Source: Streblospio benedicti (Eukaryota; Annelida; Polychaeta; Spionida; Spionidae). From it: a stretch of 64,000 nucleotides of DNA. The notes under the pieces were generated by a model, which did no database searches, had not been told where the DNA came from, and saw only the letters and a list, made by a program, of their open reading frames with translations. The number at the start of each line of letters is the position of its first letter. The stretch's first letter is position 1. The translations under genes and the position numbers were made by a program. Positions 10,510 through 22,315 of this stretch are shown here, in pieces. The DNA lies in NCBI GenBank assembly GCA_019095985.1, contig CM032661.1, positions 28,918,251 to 28,982,250 on the forward strand, written 5' to 3'.

Positions 10510-12100
10510 CTGAATGCAAGCTGCTGCTGTTGCAAGCATGTGAGAAATGATCAATTAAAGATCAATAAGTGGGCCAATGACCTGGTGTAAATTGTAAAGT
10601 CGTGAAAGCAAGTCTTGGATCGCGACTACAAACCACCACATTTACAATTTTATTTATAAATGTCTTTAGAAAGAATACTTTAATCCCCACATCTCATGTA
10701 GGGCCGCTGCCGGAGCCGGTGATTAACGAGCCTCGGTTTCAGATTGCGCCCGTGAGGTGTTGATCAATAAAACATCCAGCGGCTGCGGCGGCGGCAGTGG
10801 ATGCTGTAGGTCGTGTGCTGTGGTCCAGGATGCCGTGCAAGGGTGCTTGCTTCAAAGTTATGCTCTATCTATTGGCTTCAACGCGAACCGTCGCATGCAC
10901 GGTTGTCCTCCGCCCTGTCCACCCTTTAATATACGAAAACCTGGATCTGCCAGTTTCTACAAAATGTGCATGAGTAGGGCGAAAGGCTTCGTATATGGTA
11001 GTGGCGCGATTACGATTAGTTGTGCAACAAGTTAATCACTGACTGACCGACTTACTCACTGACCACATGCCCCGCACCAGTCTAGTACTCACCACCAACG
11101 TCTCACCCTACCGCCGCCGCCGCCGCCGCCAGGTATTATAGCGGCCGTGCCGGGCTCTGCACCACACATTAGCGCTGGTATTTACGGGAGCCTCTTACCT
11201 TTTTTTGGCTGCGAGGATTACAGAGGAAAAAATATGCGGGGGAAAGGTCACCTTCACAACAACTGCTTGATGTGTAGGCGGATAGCTGTAGTTAACAACC
11301 AGGCTGGATTACTTCAAGAGTGATTGCTAGTTATTTACAATGTTAAAGGGCAAACGGGTGCACATCGCAGATGGATACACGTCCGTCAATGGATTCGTTG
11401 ATTTATATGCATTAAAACAGCATGTATCTTGTATGCAGAACATTCTTTTGCAGTAAAGATAGCGTATATGAGAATGAATGATACTTTTAAGATTGTGTCA
11501 CCATTTGATGTATTGGTCAGCTAAATGTGCTAGCGGAGGTGGCTACCCTTGCTTAATGTCAATGTTAATCACCATCGTTTATGGCAAAAGGACCAGTGGC
11601 TATGCACATGAATGGTGTGTGAACAATCAGAATATGTACAGACATTTGTGCTGCAATTATACCAGACTGCGCATGCTTCTCTATTAAGTGGATATTTAGT
11701 TGGGATACGCTATTCATCATACACCGACGTACACTTTGCAATTGAAACAGACTAAAACAGAAAATACAATGGTATGTTGTTAACACAGTATACCATCATG
11801 ACACATTATGGGATGTATAGGCGGGAGTAATACCATAAATTGTCCATCTTTTGAGTATGTGAGCCTTTGCTGACTTTTCTCATATGCAGAGGAAGCCCAG
11901 GATTGTGCATACAAATGAGATCTCAGCGGCTTCACTGAAGGTAGAATTAAGGGATGAGGAACCACGAGCCGGGCCTTTGTTAACTGTGAGCGTCAAGGGA
12001 TCAGGGTTGGAGGCCAGGGCCGGTTATGGTTTTGTGACACTCCAGTGTGATACTGGTGAAGTGACATTTTCAAATGTTGTGGGATAAAAAACATGTCTTA
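10510..12100. other. no supported gene; short CCG run
   Basis: A (CCG)n run lies at about 11110-11130. A CCTGGATCTGCC MITE end lies near 10940-10952. An open frame at 10757-11035 runs across that MITE end and is not credible as a gene. Confidence 0.4.
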
Positions 12101-12175
12101 AAATAACATTTATGGGTTATTTAGGTTGTAACATCGCATGAAGCTTTTACATGATAGCATTTGAAATTGTGCCGC

Positions 12176-12365
12176 CCCCACCAAAAAAAACACCAACAAA
12201 AAACAAAACAAAACAAAACACCCCCCACACAAAAAACCACACACGAAAAAATACAATAAAACAAACACAAAGACATACACACACACCCTGTGATACAAAA
12301 AAACAAAAAAACAACAACAACAAATAAAATAACAAAAAACAAAAAACAGAAAACAAAGCAAAAGA
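12176..12365. repeat. A/C-rich low-complexity tract
   Basis: Runs of (CAAAA)n, (ACAC)n and (AAC)n. Long minus-strand frames rich in Cys and Phe over this tract are compositional artefacts. Confidence 0.85.
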
Positions 12366-12935
12366 AACATGGGCTGCCATTATATCTAAGTCCCTGGCTG
12401 ACGCTCCTGGCCTCTCCAATAATAGCTGGTAGTAGTTGGAGAATAAGAAAAATAAGAACAACACACAACCAAACACATGCTTTATATGGATGGTCTCTAA
12501 TGTTCGTGATTTCATATATAAAATTTTCTCTTGCTCACAAATATGATGATATTCAGCAAAATGGACATTCCGTTGGATTAGACATATCTATATTCTCTGC
12601 GTTTGATGGCGATGACACTATACTGATTCGATCAAGGTTGACATGTTAAGTATGGCATATTTCAGTGCTTTTCAAAGGAAATAGTGTCTGAACGATCTTC
12701 CATAAGTGAGAAAGAGATTCCCTTTCAGAGTACTAAGACAGGGTTAGTGAACTTTGACGATTAATTGTAATGAGAAAAAAGGAAGAAAAAAACAACAACA
12801 AAAAAACAAACAAACAATAAACAGCAAAACATAACAAGGATAACAGTCTGGAGTAGATATTTCTCCAATTTTAGAGTTTCTGATAAAACGCTCTTAGTTT
12901 TGTATAATAATCAAATCACAGCATTGGAATACATC

Positions 12936-13049
12936 ATGGAGCATGTCCCTATCCCAGGCGAGCCGCCTCCACTATTCTACCAGACGTCTGGCACAGTTGG
13001 TGACAAACAAACACAATACAAACAGAGAAGGGTTATTAATGTGTGGTAA
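12936..13049 (+). other. partial duplicate of the downstream start-codon region, short ORF
   Basis: An ATG at 12936 opens a 37-codon frame beginning MEHVPIPGEPPP and stopping at 13049. The real exon 228 bp downstream begins MEHSPIPDEPPC, and the DNA of the first dozen codons is closely similar. Homology then ends abruptly. It could be a decayed partial exon duplication, an upstream ORF if transcription starts before it, or an alternative start. No convincing splice donor is seen in it. Confidence 0.55.
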
Positions 13050-13163
13050 AATCTATCATCTATAGAACAACAGTTACAAACAAAGGCAGCAAGGAATAAT
13101 ACAAGGTCATAATATACTTTTCCACAAGACTTGTTTTCACTTTTCTGGCACACGTGTGTCACC

Positions 13164-14199
13164 ATGGAGCATTCTCCGATCCCAGACGAGCCCCCATGTG
13201 GTGATATTGATGATGAGTTTGAACAGTTCCGGCTGCGCTCTTACAGCGGCGGGATTTTGCCGCTGGAGACAAGCCGGCGCCGGGTCCTTGTGCGCCACCG
13301 GACTGCGCAGTCCCAGCGTGGCCCTCGGGATCATAACCGGCACAGGACCGCCATGGAGAGTGGGCACCCGCGACTTGGCCAGAGACACAGCGATGGCTCG
13401 GAGAGCTTCAGGTGGGTGATGGACAGCCAATCCCGCCAGCGGCGCCGGGTGTCCATGGAGACTGGGGATGACGTCAGCTTTAATAGTGTTCCGGAAGATG
13501 ACGGCTGCGGTGGTGGTGGTGGGGAAGGTGGAGGCGAGCTGCTGCACACCATGGTGCACGAGCTCATCGACAAGCTGGAGGCACTGAAGAGCGCTGCCAG
13601 CTCAGAACAACAGTGTAGTGATGAAGGCGCACACCAGCAGGACTTTCCCGCTGTGTCCCCACCGCGACGCTTCAGTGTCAACAACGCAGTCACCGCTACC
13701 GGTCTGAACAATGTGGACGATGATGATATTCAGGATGAGGACAGCCAAGAGAGGTGGTCGCCCCAAATGTTGGCGGCGGCAGGTCCAGGGCAGGTAGGGG
13801 CAGCAGACTTCCGGTGCAGGCCACGCGTGTACAGCATGCCGACTAAAGGTGACATGTCCCGACGGCGCCGTGGACGACGCACGCCCATGTTGGCGGACGC
13901 CTGGGGAGGCGCTCCAGGCAGTAGTCAGGGGTCGGGAACGACAGGGTCGGCAGGAAGGGTCCACCGCGTCCGCAGCTTCGCCATCACGGCCGAGGGAGGG
14001 CTCCTCAACAGAGGCGATGTTTATGTGAGCAATGAGGGCCAGAAGCAGACCACTGCCACCACTGCCTCATCACACGGGAGCTCGCAGGAGAACATTGCCA
14101 GGTACCACGTGGGCTTCCAGGGACTGGCGGGGATCGGCAAGACGTCCATCCTCAGGAGCTTTGTAAAGGCGGATATTTCAGGCTCGTCGTTTAGTTCAG
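13164..14199 (+). CDS. RGK-like small GTPase, first coding exon, copy A
   Basis: First coding exon of a predicted Ras-superfamily GTPase resembling the RGK (Rad/Gem/Kir) group, which in other animals regulates voltage-gated calcium channels and the cytoskeleton. The start at 13164 has a full Kozak context (CACCATGG). The exon encodes 345 residues plus one base and ends at CAG|GTAGGT, phase 1. Blocks in order are DEFEQFRLRSYSGGIL (17-32), RHSDGSE (74-80), HELIDKL (132-138), RPRVYSMPTKG (219-229; R-x-x-S-x-P, 14-3-3-like), VRSFAIT...LLNRGD (269-284), and P-loop GLAGIGKT (320-327). The VRSF...NRGD and SMP motifs are what point to RGK. Regions between blocks are Ser/Gly/Arg/Asp-rich and probably disordered. 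Switch regions, NKxD and the C-terminus must be on exons not seen here. Coding is near certain, the RGK label less so. Confidence 0.75.
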
Positions 14200-14481
14200 G
14201 TAGGTGCGGGTTTTCATAGATGTTGTTTTGTGTTGTTTCTGGATGTGTGTTTGTACAGGAAGGTTGTGAATGTGATAGATTTCTTGATCAGCTTGGAATA
14301 TGTATGCAAAAGTAGGTTCACATATGATGGATTTGCTGTATTTAGATGTATCCTCAATCATACACATATGCTGAATGAAACGCAATGTAGGCTAAGAAGA
14401 AAGTTTTATATCCACATTATATGGCTTTCATCGACACTAGATTGCTACTTGTGCATTTGTACCACGCTATAATAGCATTAG

Positions 14482-14520
14482 GCAGCTCGCAAATTGGAAG
14501 TGTCCCAATTTGCAAGCTGC
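14482..14520. repeat. 16-bp hairpin near the copy A donor
   Basis: GCAGCTCGCAAATTGG and CCAATTTGCAAGCTGC form a 16-bp stem with one mismatch and a 7-base loop. It lies about 280 bp inside the intron that follows the copy A exon. Confidence 0.75.
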
Positions 14521-14849
14521 ATTAGTCTTTTCTGCTGTAATCCTCACCAACTGGTTCGGACGTCTTAAAGGCCAAGCTAATTTGAGGCCACGTTATCCCA
14601 ATTTCGCCGAGCCCCCAGATCAGACACAAATTGGCTGGGCATCTGCGAGGACACAGACGCCGGTGTCTTGTAGTGTTTTTGTCCTCATTAGTGTAGTGAC
14701 AGAGCTACTTTGTCGCCGACTGTGTGCACAGTGATTCTATATACAATTGTATTAGAGATTGGGCACGGGTTTAAATCAAGGCACAGTCTATGATATAATG
14801 CTTAGTTCTAACCACATTTCACACTGGTTAAATGATCCAATCATCCATA

Positions 14850-15046
14850 GGCAGAAACCAGGGGGGGGGGGGTTGTATGCGTGTGTGTGTTTGGGGGGTG
14901 GGGGGGAGGGGCGCTCCCCCATTCCCCCATTACCCACCAAGAAACTTCATTTTCATATGGTTTTTTACACGTCTGCCATCGATCACGCATACAAAACCCA
15001 TGAAATCCATGTGCGCCACCCCCGTTCCCAAAACCTGGATCTGCCA
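14850..15046 (-). mobile_element. MITE of the GGCAGATCCAGG family
   Basis: Both ends are present: GGCAGAAACCAGG on the left and CCTGGATCTGCC on the right. The interior has the family block ACACGTCTGCCATCGATC and long G and C runs. Confidence 0.7.
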
Positions 15047-15544
15047 TTGCCATCGCATATAGGGATGGCTGACCGAAATATGTGATCCTGTAGTAGTGTA
15101 GTTCCGAGTGGTTACTAGTTAACGCGTGTATTTTCTAATCACATGTAGAAGGAACTCCAAATAGAAGACACAAATGTGTGCACTTAAAACACACCCATTA
15201 GCATTTTGGTAGCTGTCTCGATTCACACTTGTGTATTTTAGGTTTAAAAGGGGATAGAATTCCTTTTCCAGTTACGACCCCAAATGTACACCTGATCAGG
15301 AAACCCTATTACACCCAGGACACTAGGAGTAAACAGATTTACGCCCCAATCTCTGGCAGGCGCGGCTGGAATGCTAATATATACAGCCACAAATCTCCTG
15401 TAAGATGGCAGCTTTGCACGGGGCCGGGCGACTGTCACGGGTTATAGACGTCTGGGTGGACACCACGTGATGCACTTGCACATAGCACCTGACGTTCATT
15501 CTGTTGATTACGCTGTTGTCCACGTTGTCATCTTTCTACATTGT

Positions 15545-15990
15545 ATACAGGTCACATAGGGTGCTCAAATATGGTTTGTCGTTGTTGAAAATAGTCTCAT
15601 TATGGAACCTGTACAACACAGACTACAAGTGGATCCGAATGTAAAATGTTTGGGTCCATTACGGGTCACTATAGAACTGTTACTCTTCTGAATGTTGCAT
15701 TGCTTGAGCTACGGTACCAGTTGAAAATGGCGACCATTTGAAGCCTATATCACACGTGCCCATAAGTTCTTTTCCGGACTATTAGTTGATCATTTTTTTA
15801 ACTGCTACCCCTCACCACGTTACAACGTTTCCAATAGGGTGCTCAAATTTGTTAGTTGAAAAGTGTGACCTCTAGATGCGTAGTTCACATGGACCACACC
15901 TATTTGGGGTCATTATGGCTATTTGTCGCCTTTTTAGCACTCTACAGTAAACCTAGTTGGCTTAGTATGGACCAATACAGTTACCTTTGT
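15545..15990 (+). repeat. degenerate tandem repeat, period about 280 bp
   Basis: ATAGGGTGCTCAAAT recurs at about 15556 and 15835, each time followed by a GTTGAAAA-like stretch and later by GGGTC-ATTA. The two units are strongly diverged. Confidence 0.45.
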
Positions 15991-16120
15991 ATTCAACAAG
16001 TAGAAACATGTGCACACACATACATACGTTAGCATTTTACTACACTTACGCATCAACAGAAAATCGTAACCCCGAAAAACAGCCCTAGCTGTATATATCT
16101 ACAATGAATATCTATACCAG

Positions 16121-16268
16121 CAGTGCCATCTGACGGATCCAAGGGGATTCCGGGGGCAACACTACTTGCCGTATTCGGGAAAAGTCATTTTCACGGTGTT
16201 ATGGCGGTCAGGCACACGAGACTCCAGTGGTTCTGCCCACTCATTAAAAACAAACCTTGATCTGCCAA
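16121..16268 (+). mobile_element. diverged MITE, CCTGGATCTGCC-like end
   Basis: Left end CTGACGGATCCAAGG and right end CCTTGATCTGCCA, with ATGGCGGTCAGGC inside, place it as a distant member of the same family. Confidence 0.4.
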
Positions 16269-17688
16269 GAGTGCACATGTCTATCCACCCCTTTTCTGTC
16301 TTATTTTATTGTTTTAATGTTATAAAATGTTTTTTGGGTTTCTTAATATTTTAAAGAGATAAGATTTATGAACTTGTGTCATTCTTGTCCAGACTTACAT
16401 ATATGTATTTTTTAATTCCCTCATCCTCATCAAGTGCCGTCTGTGTTCTACAACAGGTCGACGACCAATAAAAGTCTAAAATGAACTTGAACTTGAGATT
16501 GACCAAGCTTTTGTAATGTAAAAAAGCTAGAGCTTTTCAGTACAAATTGACTGAGTCTTCTGAGACCGGCGGGGGTTACATGCAGACGATGAATGATCCC
16601 TCCCAATGAAGGTCGCTCCCTCAGCGAACAGGGATAAGCTGCCTTCAAACCAGGGTTATAGGACTCGTAGTCTGTAACATTGAACGTGGGCCAACTATCA
16701 AACAAACAAACAATCCTTATCCCAGCCATTCTTTAGTATGTCTTATTCGTTCTCATATGATTTATTGATGAGCATGTACACCAATATTCGGACATATTGC
16801 TATATAGAGTACAATAAAACGATACTAAAAAGGAATGAAACCATAGGGCATACAATGGTTTTAGTAGGGCACCCCACCTACATGACCATTCCAATAAATA
16901 CTTTATTGGCAAGTGCTTTCAGGTCAATAGTCTCTTTGTACAATGAAACCTTGCGAAGAGGACACCTCACTTAAAGGGACACCTCGCAACTAGGGACATA
17001 CACGTTCTATATTGGGTGCATATTGTTACTAAAATACTTTACTAATGCGAGACCTCCCTTGCACATATTTTCCCTATAGAGTTAATCTGAAATAAATGTT
17101 GTTTTTTAATCTATAGGGACTATTTCACGTTTTCCTTAGGTCCTCAATGGAGAATCCGAACCCTATCACCTGAAATGAATTGATTTGAACAACAACAACA
17201 ACTACAGAACACTTAGTAGATCAGTGCGTGGGCGTGATGCTGACGTGGTGTCTTGTCTCTGCGGTGTTCGTGACACGGGTTACCACGTGGTGAACAGAGG
17301 CCTCTATAGAATTCACGCACCACGACACCAGCAGAATAACGTGAGATTTGATTTCAGCGCGCATTTCAAAGGAAATCGATGGCGATGCGAAAGAAACACC
17401 GCCGAGGTGAATTGAAATATTATCAACTTTCGATTATGTCTTGCTGCGGGGTCGATGAATGCTGATGTCATTGGAATTCTATGAGTTGCGACCCTTCAAC
17501 CATCAACGTGCGGCCACGTGATTGGTTGTCGTGGTCGTAGGTTCGAGAGTTGCCTGCTCTGTGCAATAAACCATTCACGTATTGATCAACCCCCGAAATG
17601 TCACTGACTGTAGGCTAGTAGGTGTCCCATATTTTCGTATAATGGATAAGCTGACACTTAAGCTCTGTGCGTAATGGTGAAAATAACC

Positions 17689-18108
17689 GATCGTTCACAA
17701 ATTTTGTCATCTCATTTTTGGCCTTTTTACCGAAACATCCCTTTCGTCATTTTACAGCACCCCCTCCTGGTAAGTCACGTCATCTGTCATGTTCTTTTGC
17801 TCACATTTAACATTGAACCCCCCTTAATGGTTTCGCGATGACATTTAACATTGATTTAACATTGATTTAACTATGCCGTAATATAAATACATTTGAATAT
17901 ATATGACCATAATTTGTTTATATATCAAATAGTAAATTGTACACAACTCACTGAACATGTCAGAAAGTAAGTTCAAATACTGTTAAATAACTACAACCTT
18001 TTTTCTTCAAAAAGGTGACATCATTTGAGTGCTAGAACCCCCACCCCCCCGTCACCTTTCGTCATCTTTCGCCCCGCTCCTGCCGGATGACGTAATTTGT
18101 GAACGATC
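17689..18108. mobile_element. 420-bp MITE with GATCGTTCACAAATT termini
   Basis: The left terminus GATCGTTCACAAATTTTGTC is the inverted repeat of the right terminus GACGTAATTTGTGAACGATC. The interior holds a tandem TTTAACATTGA motif and C-rich blocks but no ORF. The target duplication is not clear. A partial copy lies at 1798-1930. The class of transposase is unknown to me. Confidence 0.7.
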
Positions 18109-18109
18109 C

Positions 18110-21100
18110 CTAAGTAGTGGTGGACTCAATGTGTTAATTGGCCCAGATTCCCCTAGCCCAGGTTCTACCCACGGAGCACGCGGTTATATGCGCTGATCAC
18201 GTGATCTACATGGATCAATCCGTTAATCCACGGCCGGCGAGGAGATCGATTTTGCTGGTCCACTCAATCACGGCACCTTCTGTTTGCCTGGAGGATGGAA
18301 TCAGGCTTGTTTACAACCATACCGGTCTAGGTGTATTGATTTATAGAAAATCATAACAAACGATTTGGCAATCTATTTACATGATTTTGATATAGTGAGA
18401 ATTACCATACTAAATGGTGTACTGGTATAAAGACTGATTGAACTTGAATTTACATCATCATGTCATGTTTTAAAGAGTCAGACAGCCAGGTTTAGTAATA
18501 GCCGTAAAATTACTACCACACCCAGTAGCAACACTAATACTGAGACACACACTTTTTAAATTTTGTCTTGAAACCACAAATATACAGCATAATAACATTG
18601 AGACCAAAACTGGGCATAAAAAAGCCAGCCACACGTCATATGAAATGTTGCATAAACCATACTTCAAAAGAAAGGAAGTAATAAGGGTGGAACTACGTGG
18701 GTCCTAATCACCTGAGAGATGATGATCCCATCTGCAATACGCTGATACTGACAAACATATAAAACATTCACGTGGTTAATCCCAGAATTTGAATTGTGGC
18801 AGGATTATGAAAGCAAAAGCCTGAAAAGAATGGGATATAGGTTCTTTTCTTTTGCGTTGGGGGCGTCAAATGAAAAATAGGATGTAGGATTTCTCAACCA
18901 TTAAAACACCCAGCAGCCACCCACCGCTAATAACAAGTAAAAGTGCCACAAACGTGAAGGGATATTTCACTGTTAACCTTCCATGTTAGCACATCAAATC
19001 CCAATAAACTTTCATGCACATTATGATTATGGAATTATATGAAGTTTATTTATTTTATGTCTAGACATATCAATTTCTATCATTCGTGTAATATTGTGGG
19101 TACTCTGATAGTGTGACATGACACAGTCATGTTGATCACATCCACTGATGGCTAATTATAACAAGACAACAAGAAAGCATAATTGACTTCCCCAGCTATC
19201 GCATGTAATATGTGATTGTATAAGGTTGAGCAAATTTAGCAGTTTTATCCCCATGTCAAGAACATTATTGTCAGTGCTATCCATTCTGTGAATTGTGCTG
19301 GCATGATAGATGTCGACACTCCATAGTGCTCTCCTGTATTAGGCTTAATTGGCTGGAAGTTTTCTGAAAAATCCCTTCAGTCCCTGTTTGACAGTCACGT
19401 GGATTTATGTGCACAGTTTTAATGTACATGTACTATATGATATGATAAATAAATGGGAGAAAATATGATTCTACTTAGAAAATACCTTAAGTAACAAGAC
19501 ACCATAGTACATGTCGATGAATGAATTGGTGGGTACAATACCATGCTCTATTCGGGGTCAGTATCTGGATTATGTGACTAACGTTAATTAGATACAGCTG
19601 GAATGTGAAGTATTGTCCTTAATTGCATAGTACGTTGCTTATTACAGTGGGCGTTGGCAAGACGTGGGCATATGTGGACATATGCACAGACATGACTTGC
19701 GTAAAATCTTTGGTAAAATCTGAGGCCCCTGAAATAATATATCCAAAACCTTATCACCTGGCAGTGGTGATGGGTGGGTGTGGGTGTGGGTGTTTAAAAA
19801 TTTATGTGTATGAAATTTGCGGAAAATATCCCCCATACGGTATATTGGTTGCTCAAATCCCCTCCTTTAATCGCCATCTGGTGGTACGTGGTGAACTGGT
19901 TAATCTCCTAATCCCTGCCGTGTACTTACCAAGAGTGGGTTCTGTAACTCTGTGTCTGACAAAGAAGGAGGTTGCGTGCCGCTGTAGTAAAGGACCACAC
20001 TCAAAATACTCGGCAATAGACGGTCACAACGTTTTGTGTTCTGTTTACTACCAATCACTTTACCACCACATATAGATGTGGTTAATAATGAGCTTTATCA
20101 TCAGGATGAAGGGATTAATGTATGTTCAGAATAGGAATAAGCAAATGGTGTAAATTCTGTTTGGCTGTAGACACATGCATGTAGCAAAATCGGAGTTTTA
20201 ATATTTAACCCAAGAGTTGAAATTGACATTGGGCGTTCCACTGATATACTGATATTTGATACTACAATTTCATATTACATGGCCACGTATTGTCAAACAA
20301 TGTGTTAAACCACAATGATGCAGAGTCCCGTGACTGCGTAAAACCAGGAAATTGCAATGAACTCAAAGAAGGGATTTGACCACCGGGTACGTTGTGATGA
20401 CTGTCCTGATGGCTGATCGCCACTGTCTCGGCCAGCAAAGAGTGTACACATATTTAGCATCCCGGCTAACAGTTAAAAGTTACAATGTACATGTACATTT
20501 TGATATGTTTATTGTGAGAATTGAACTGATTGATTGAAAGCTACACAGTATTTAGCAAGACACACTTTATAATCAACAGAACTATTATCTGCGCAGTGCT
20601 TGTGTGTTAGTGGGATGTTTGGTTACACATTGAACATGCAACCGAAAAGGTGGAAAATATAGTGAACCACCATCCTCTCTCTTTACATAGAATCTGTGCT
20701 GTTGGATGTTCAGTGCACTATGTCCACGTTTTATAGTGTTGAAATGTGTTTGAATTTCATGAACCGGAATATAAAGTAGAAGTCGGTCACCTACAAGAAA
20801 TACTCATCTTGCCACAGCAAGGCATTATCTATCTTCATTTTTCTCAGTTGCTCTTCGTTCTCTTTGATAGAATGGTCTCCAGAGAGACCACCTTTTCAGA
20901 TGAAGGATGTAAATACTTGGACAATGCTGTCAAAACATGCATTGCCTTCACCCGGCGAAATAATGCTTCATTGATGAAGATAGATGTATTATCTCAAATA
21001 TTTCAAGTGTCTCGAATACTCTTCCATCGTATCTTCGACACTCACAACATATACGAGACCAGAAACCTAGGTGTCTATCGTCAGACTGTTTGAAATATTG

Positions 21101-22200
21101 AAACCGAATTAGGCATAGTATTGCAGCCTTTGTCATGCTATGTATACATAGCATGTTGCAAAAGGCTATTTTTCCGCACATCTTATTTTCGCCCCATAAT
21201 AAAATTATGGGAGGGTTTCTACAGATCTCATAAAGATTTATGCGAAAACTATTGATATGCGACTCCATATTGACAGATTGTCATGCAACCCAGAACCCCA
21301 CCCCCAGAAACAAAGAAAGAAAAAAGAAAACAGAAAGAAAGAAAAATTAGAAAGCCAACAAATGAATTAATGAAACAATGAAGACGTGCGTTTTAGTAAA
21401 CGATTTTTTTTATGTTGAAGCCGTCAATAAAATAAACAACCAAACAAAACATGGGAGAGGCAACAGGCCCCCCCCCCCCTACACACACTACCCCGAAACA
21501 GAAACATCAAAAACACATAAGAGAATAGATAAAAGTCAAATAGCACGCCCAACGCCTCCACCCACAAAGCCCCGGGACACAGCTGTAGCGGGAAGCGGCT
21601 TACGGGCCTCAGATAGCCGTGATATATTGAGGCAGCAGGCGGGTGGAGGGCTCCGTGCGTAACACGGGGGTTAGGATGGATTGCTGACTGTCCCGAAGTA
21701 TACTGTCCTGGCGTGTGAATCCTGTAATGTGGGTCTGTCAATTGTAAAATACAAGTGGGCACTTTCAATGTGATGGGGGGGGGGGGGGGGCATACCACCA
21801 AGACAAGGTTTTCACTGGTTTATTATGTAGAACATGTACGTACTTTTAATGCAATGTTTATAATACACAGTTACCGTCAGACGTTTGTGGTAACAAAGTT
21901 TCATTTGTCAATAGATGTAATAATTTATGTATGGAATCATTTTATATTTTTGATTTTTTAAACTCAATACATGCATCTAATATCAATTGTTATTGGAATA
22001 CTGGTTCAGGGGGCTCGGCAAAAATATGCACCGTTCGGGTCCATGGGAACTGTGTTTGTGACCTTTCAACCATCTCTTGAATTGGGTTCATTTTTATGTT
22101 GCAAGCTGATTTGCATATACCGCACTTGTCGACATTAAATGCATAGTTTGAGTTTAAAGAATAAAATAAATATGTTTCTGATATGATTTTGAGGGTGGAG
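18110..22200. other. no supported gene; low-complexity and small repeats
   Basis: A fragment of the GGGATGTGGG repeat lies at 18820-18905, and A/C-rich low complexity at 21296-21540. Frames at 19623-20075 and 20746-21093 are open for 115-150 codons but show no recognisable domain and no convincing splice context. I do not call them genes. Confidence 0.4.
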
Positions 22201-22204
22201 TGTG

Positions 22205-22315
22205 AGAAAAGGGTTATCATATCTGTAGAGAACAACTTGTTCGCTGGCGCTCACTCGTTGTTCTCTACAGTATGATACTTGTCATATCACACCCAAACCA
22301 ATATGATAACCCTTA
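22205..22315. repeat. nested inverted repeat
   Basis: The outer arms GGGTTATCATAT and ATATGATAACCC enclose an inner hairpin, CTGTAGAGAACAAC pairing with GTTGTTCTCTACAG across a GC-rich loop. ATCATA also pairs around the inner stem, so two alternative folds share one arm. This resembles the tip of a hairpin MITE. Confidence 0.65.

Noticed and set aside
10757-11035. 92-codon frame with Cys/Gly-rich start
   Set aside because: It runs through a CCTGGATCTGCC MITE end and has no recognisable domain.
12110-12649. Cys/Phe-rich minus-strand and Lys-rich plus-strand frames
   Set aside because: They cross an A/C-rich low-complexity tract.
13137-13964. Minus-strand frames of 120-140 codons opposite the copy A exon
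   Set aside because: Shadows of a GC-rich coding exon; the conserved blocks and splice donor belong to the + strand frame.
16430-16500. AAAATGAACTTGAACTTGAG resembling a LINE 3' tail
   Set aside because: Too short, with no upstream reverse transcriptase similarity.
19623-20075. 150-codon frame
   Set aside because: No domain, no coding-like composition and no splice context; probably chance in AT-rich DNA.
20746-21093. 115-codon frame MFEFHEPEYK...
   Set aside because: Open on both strands with no recognisable motif; could be chance.
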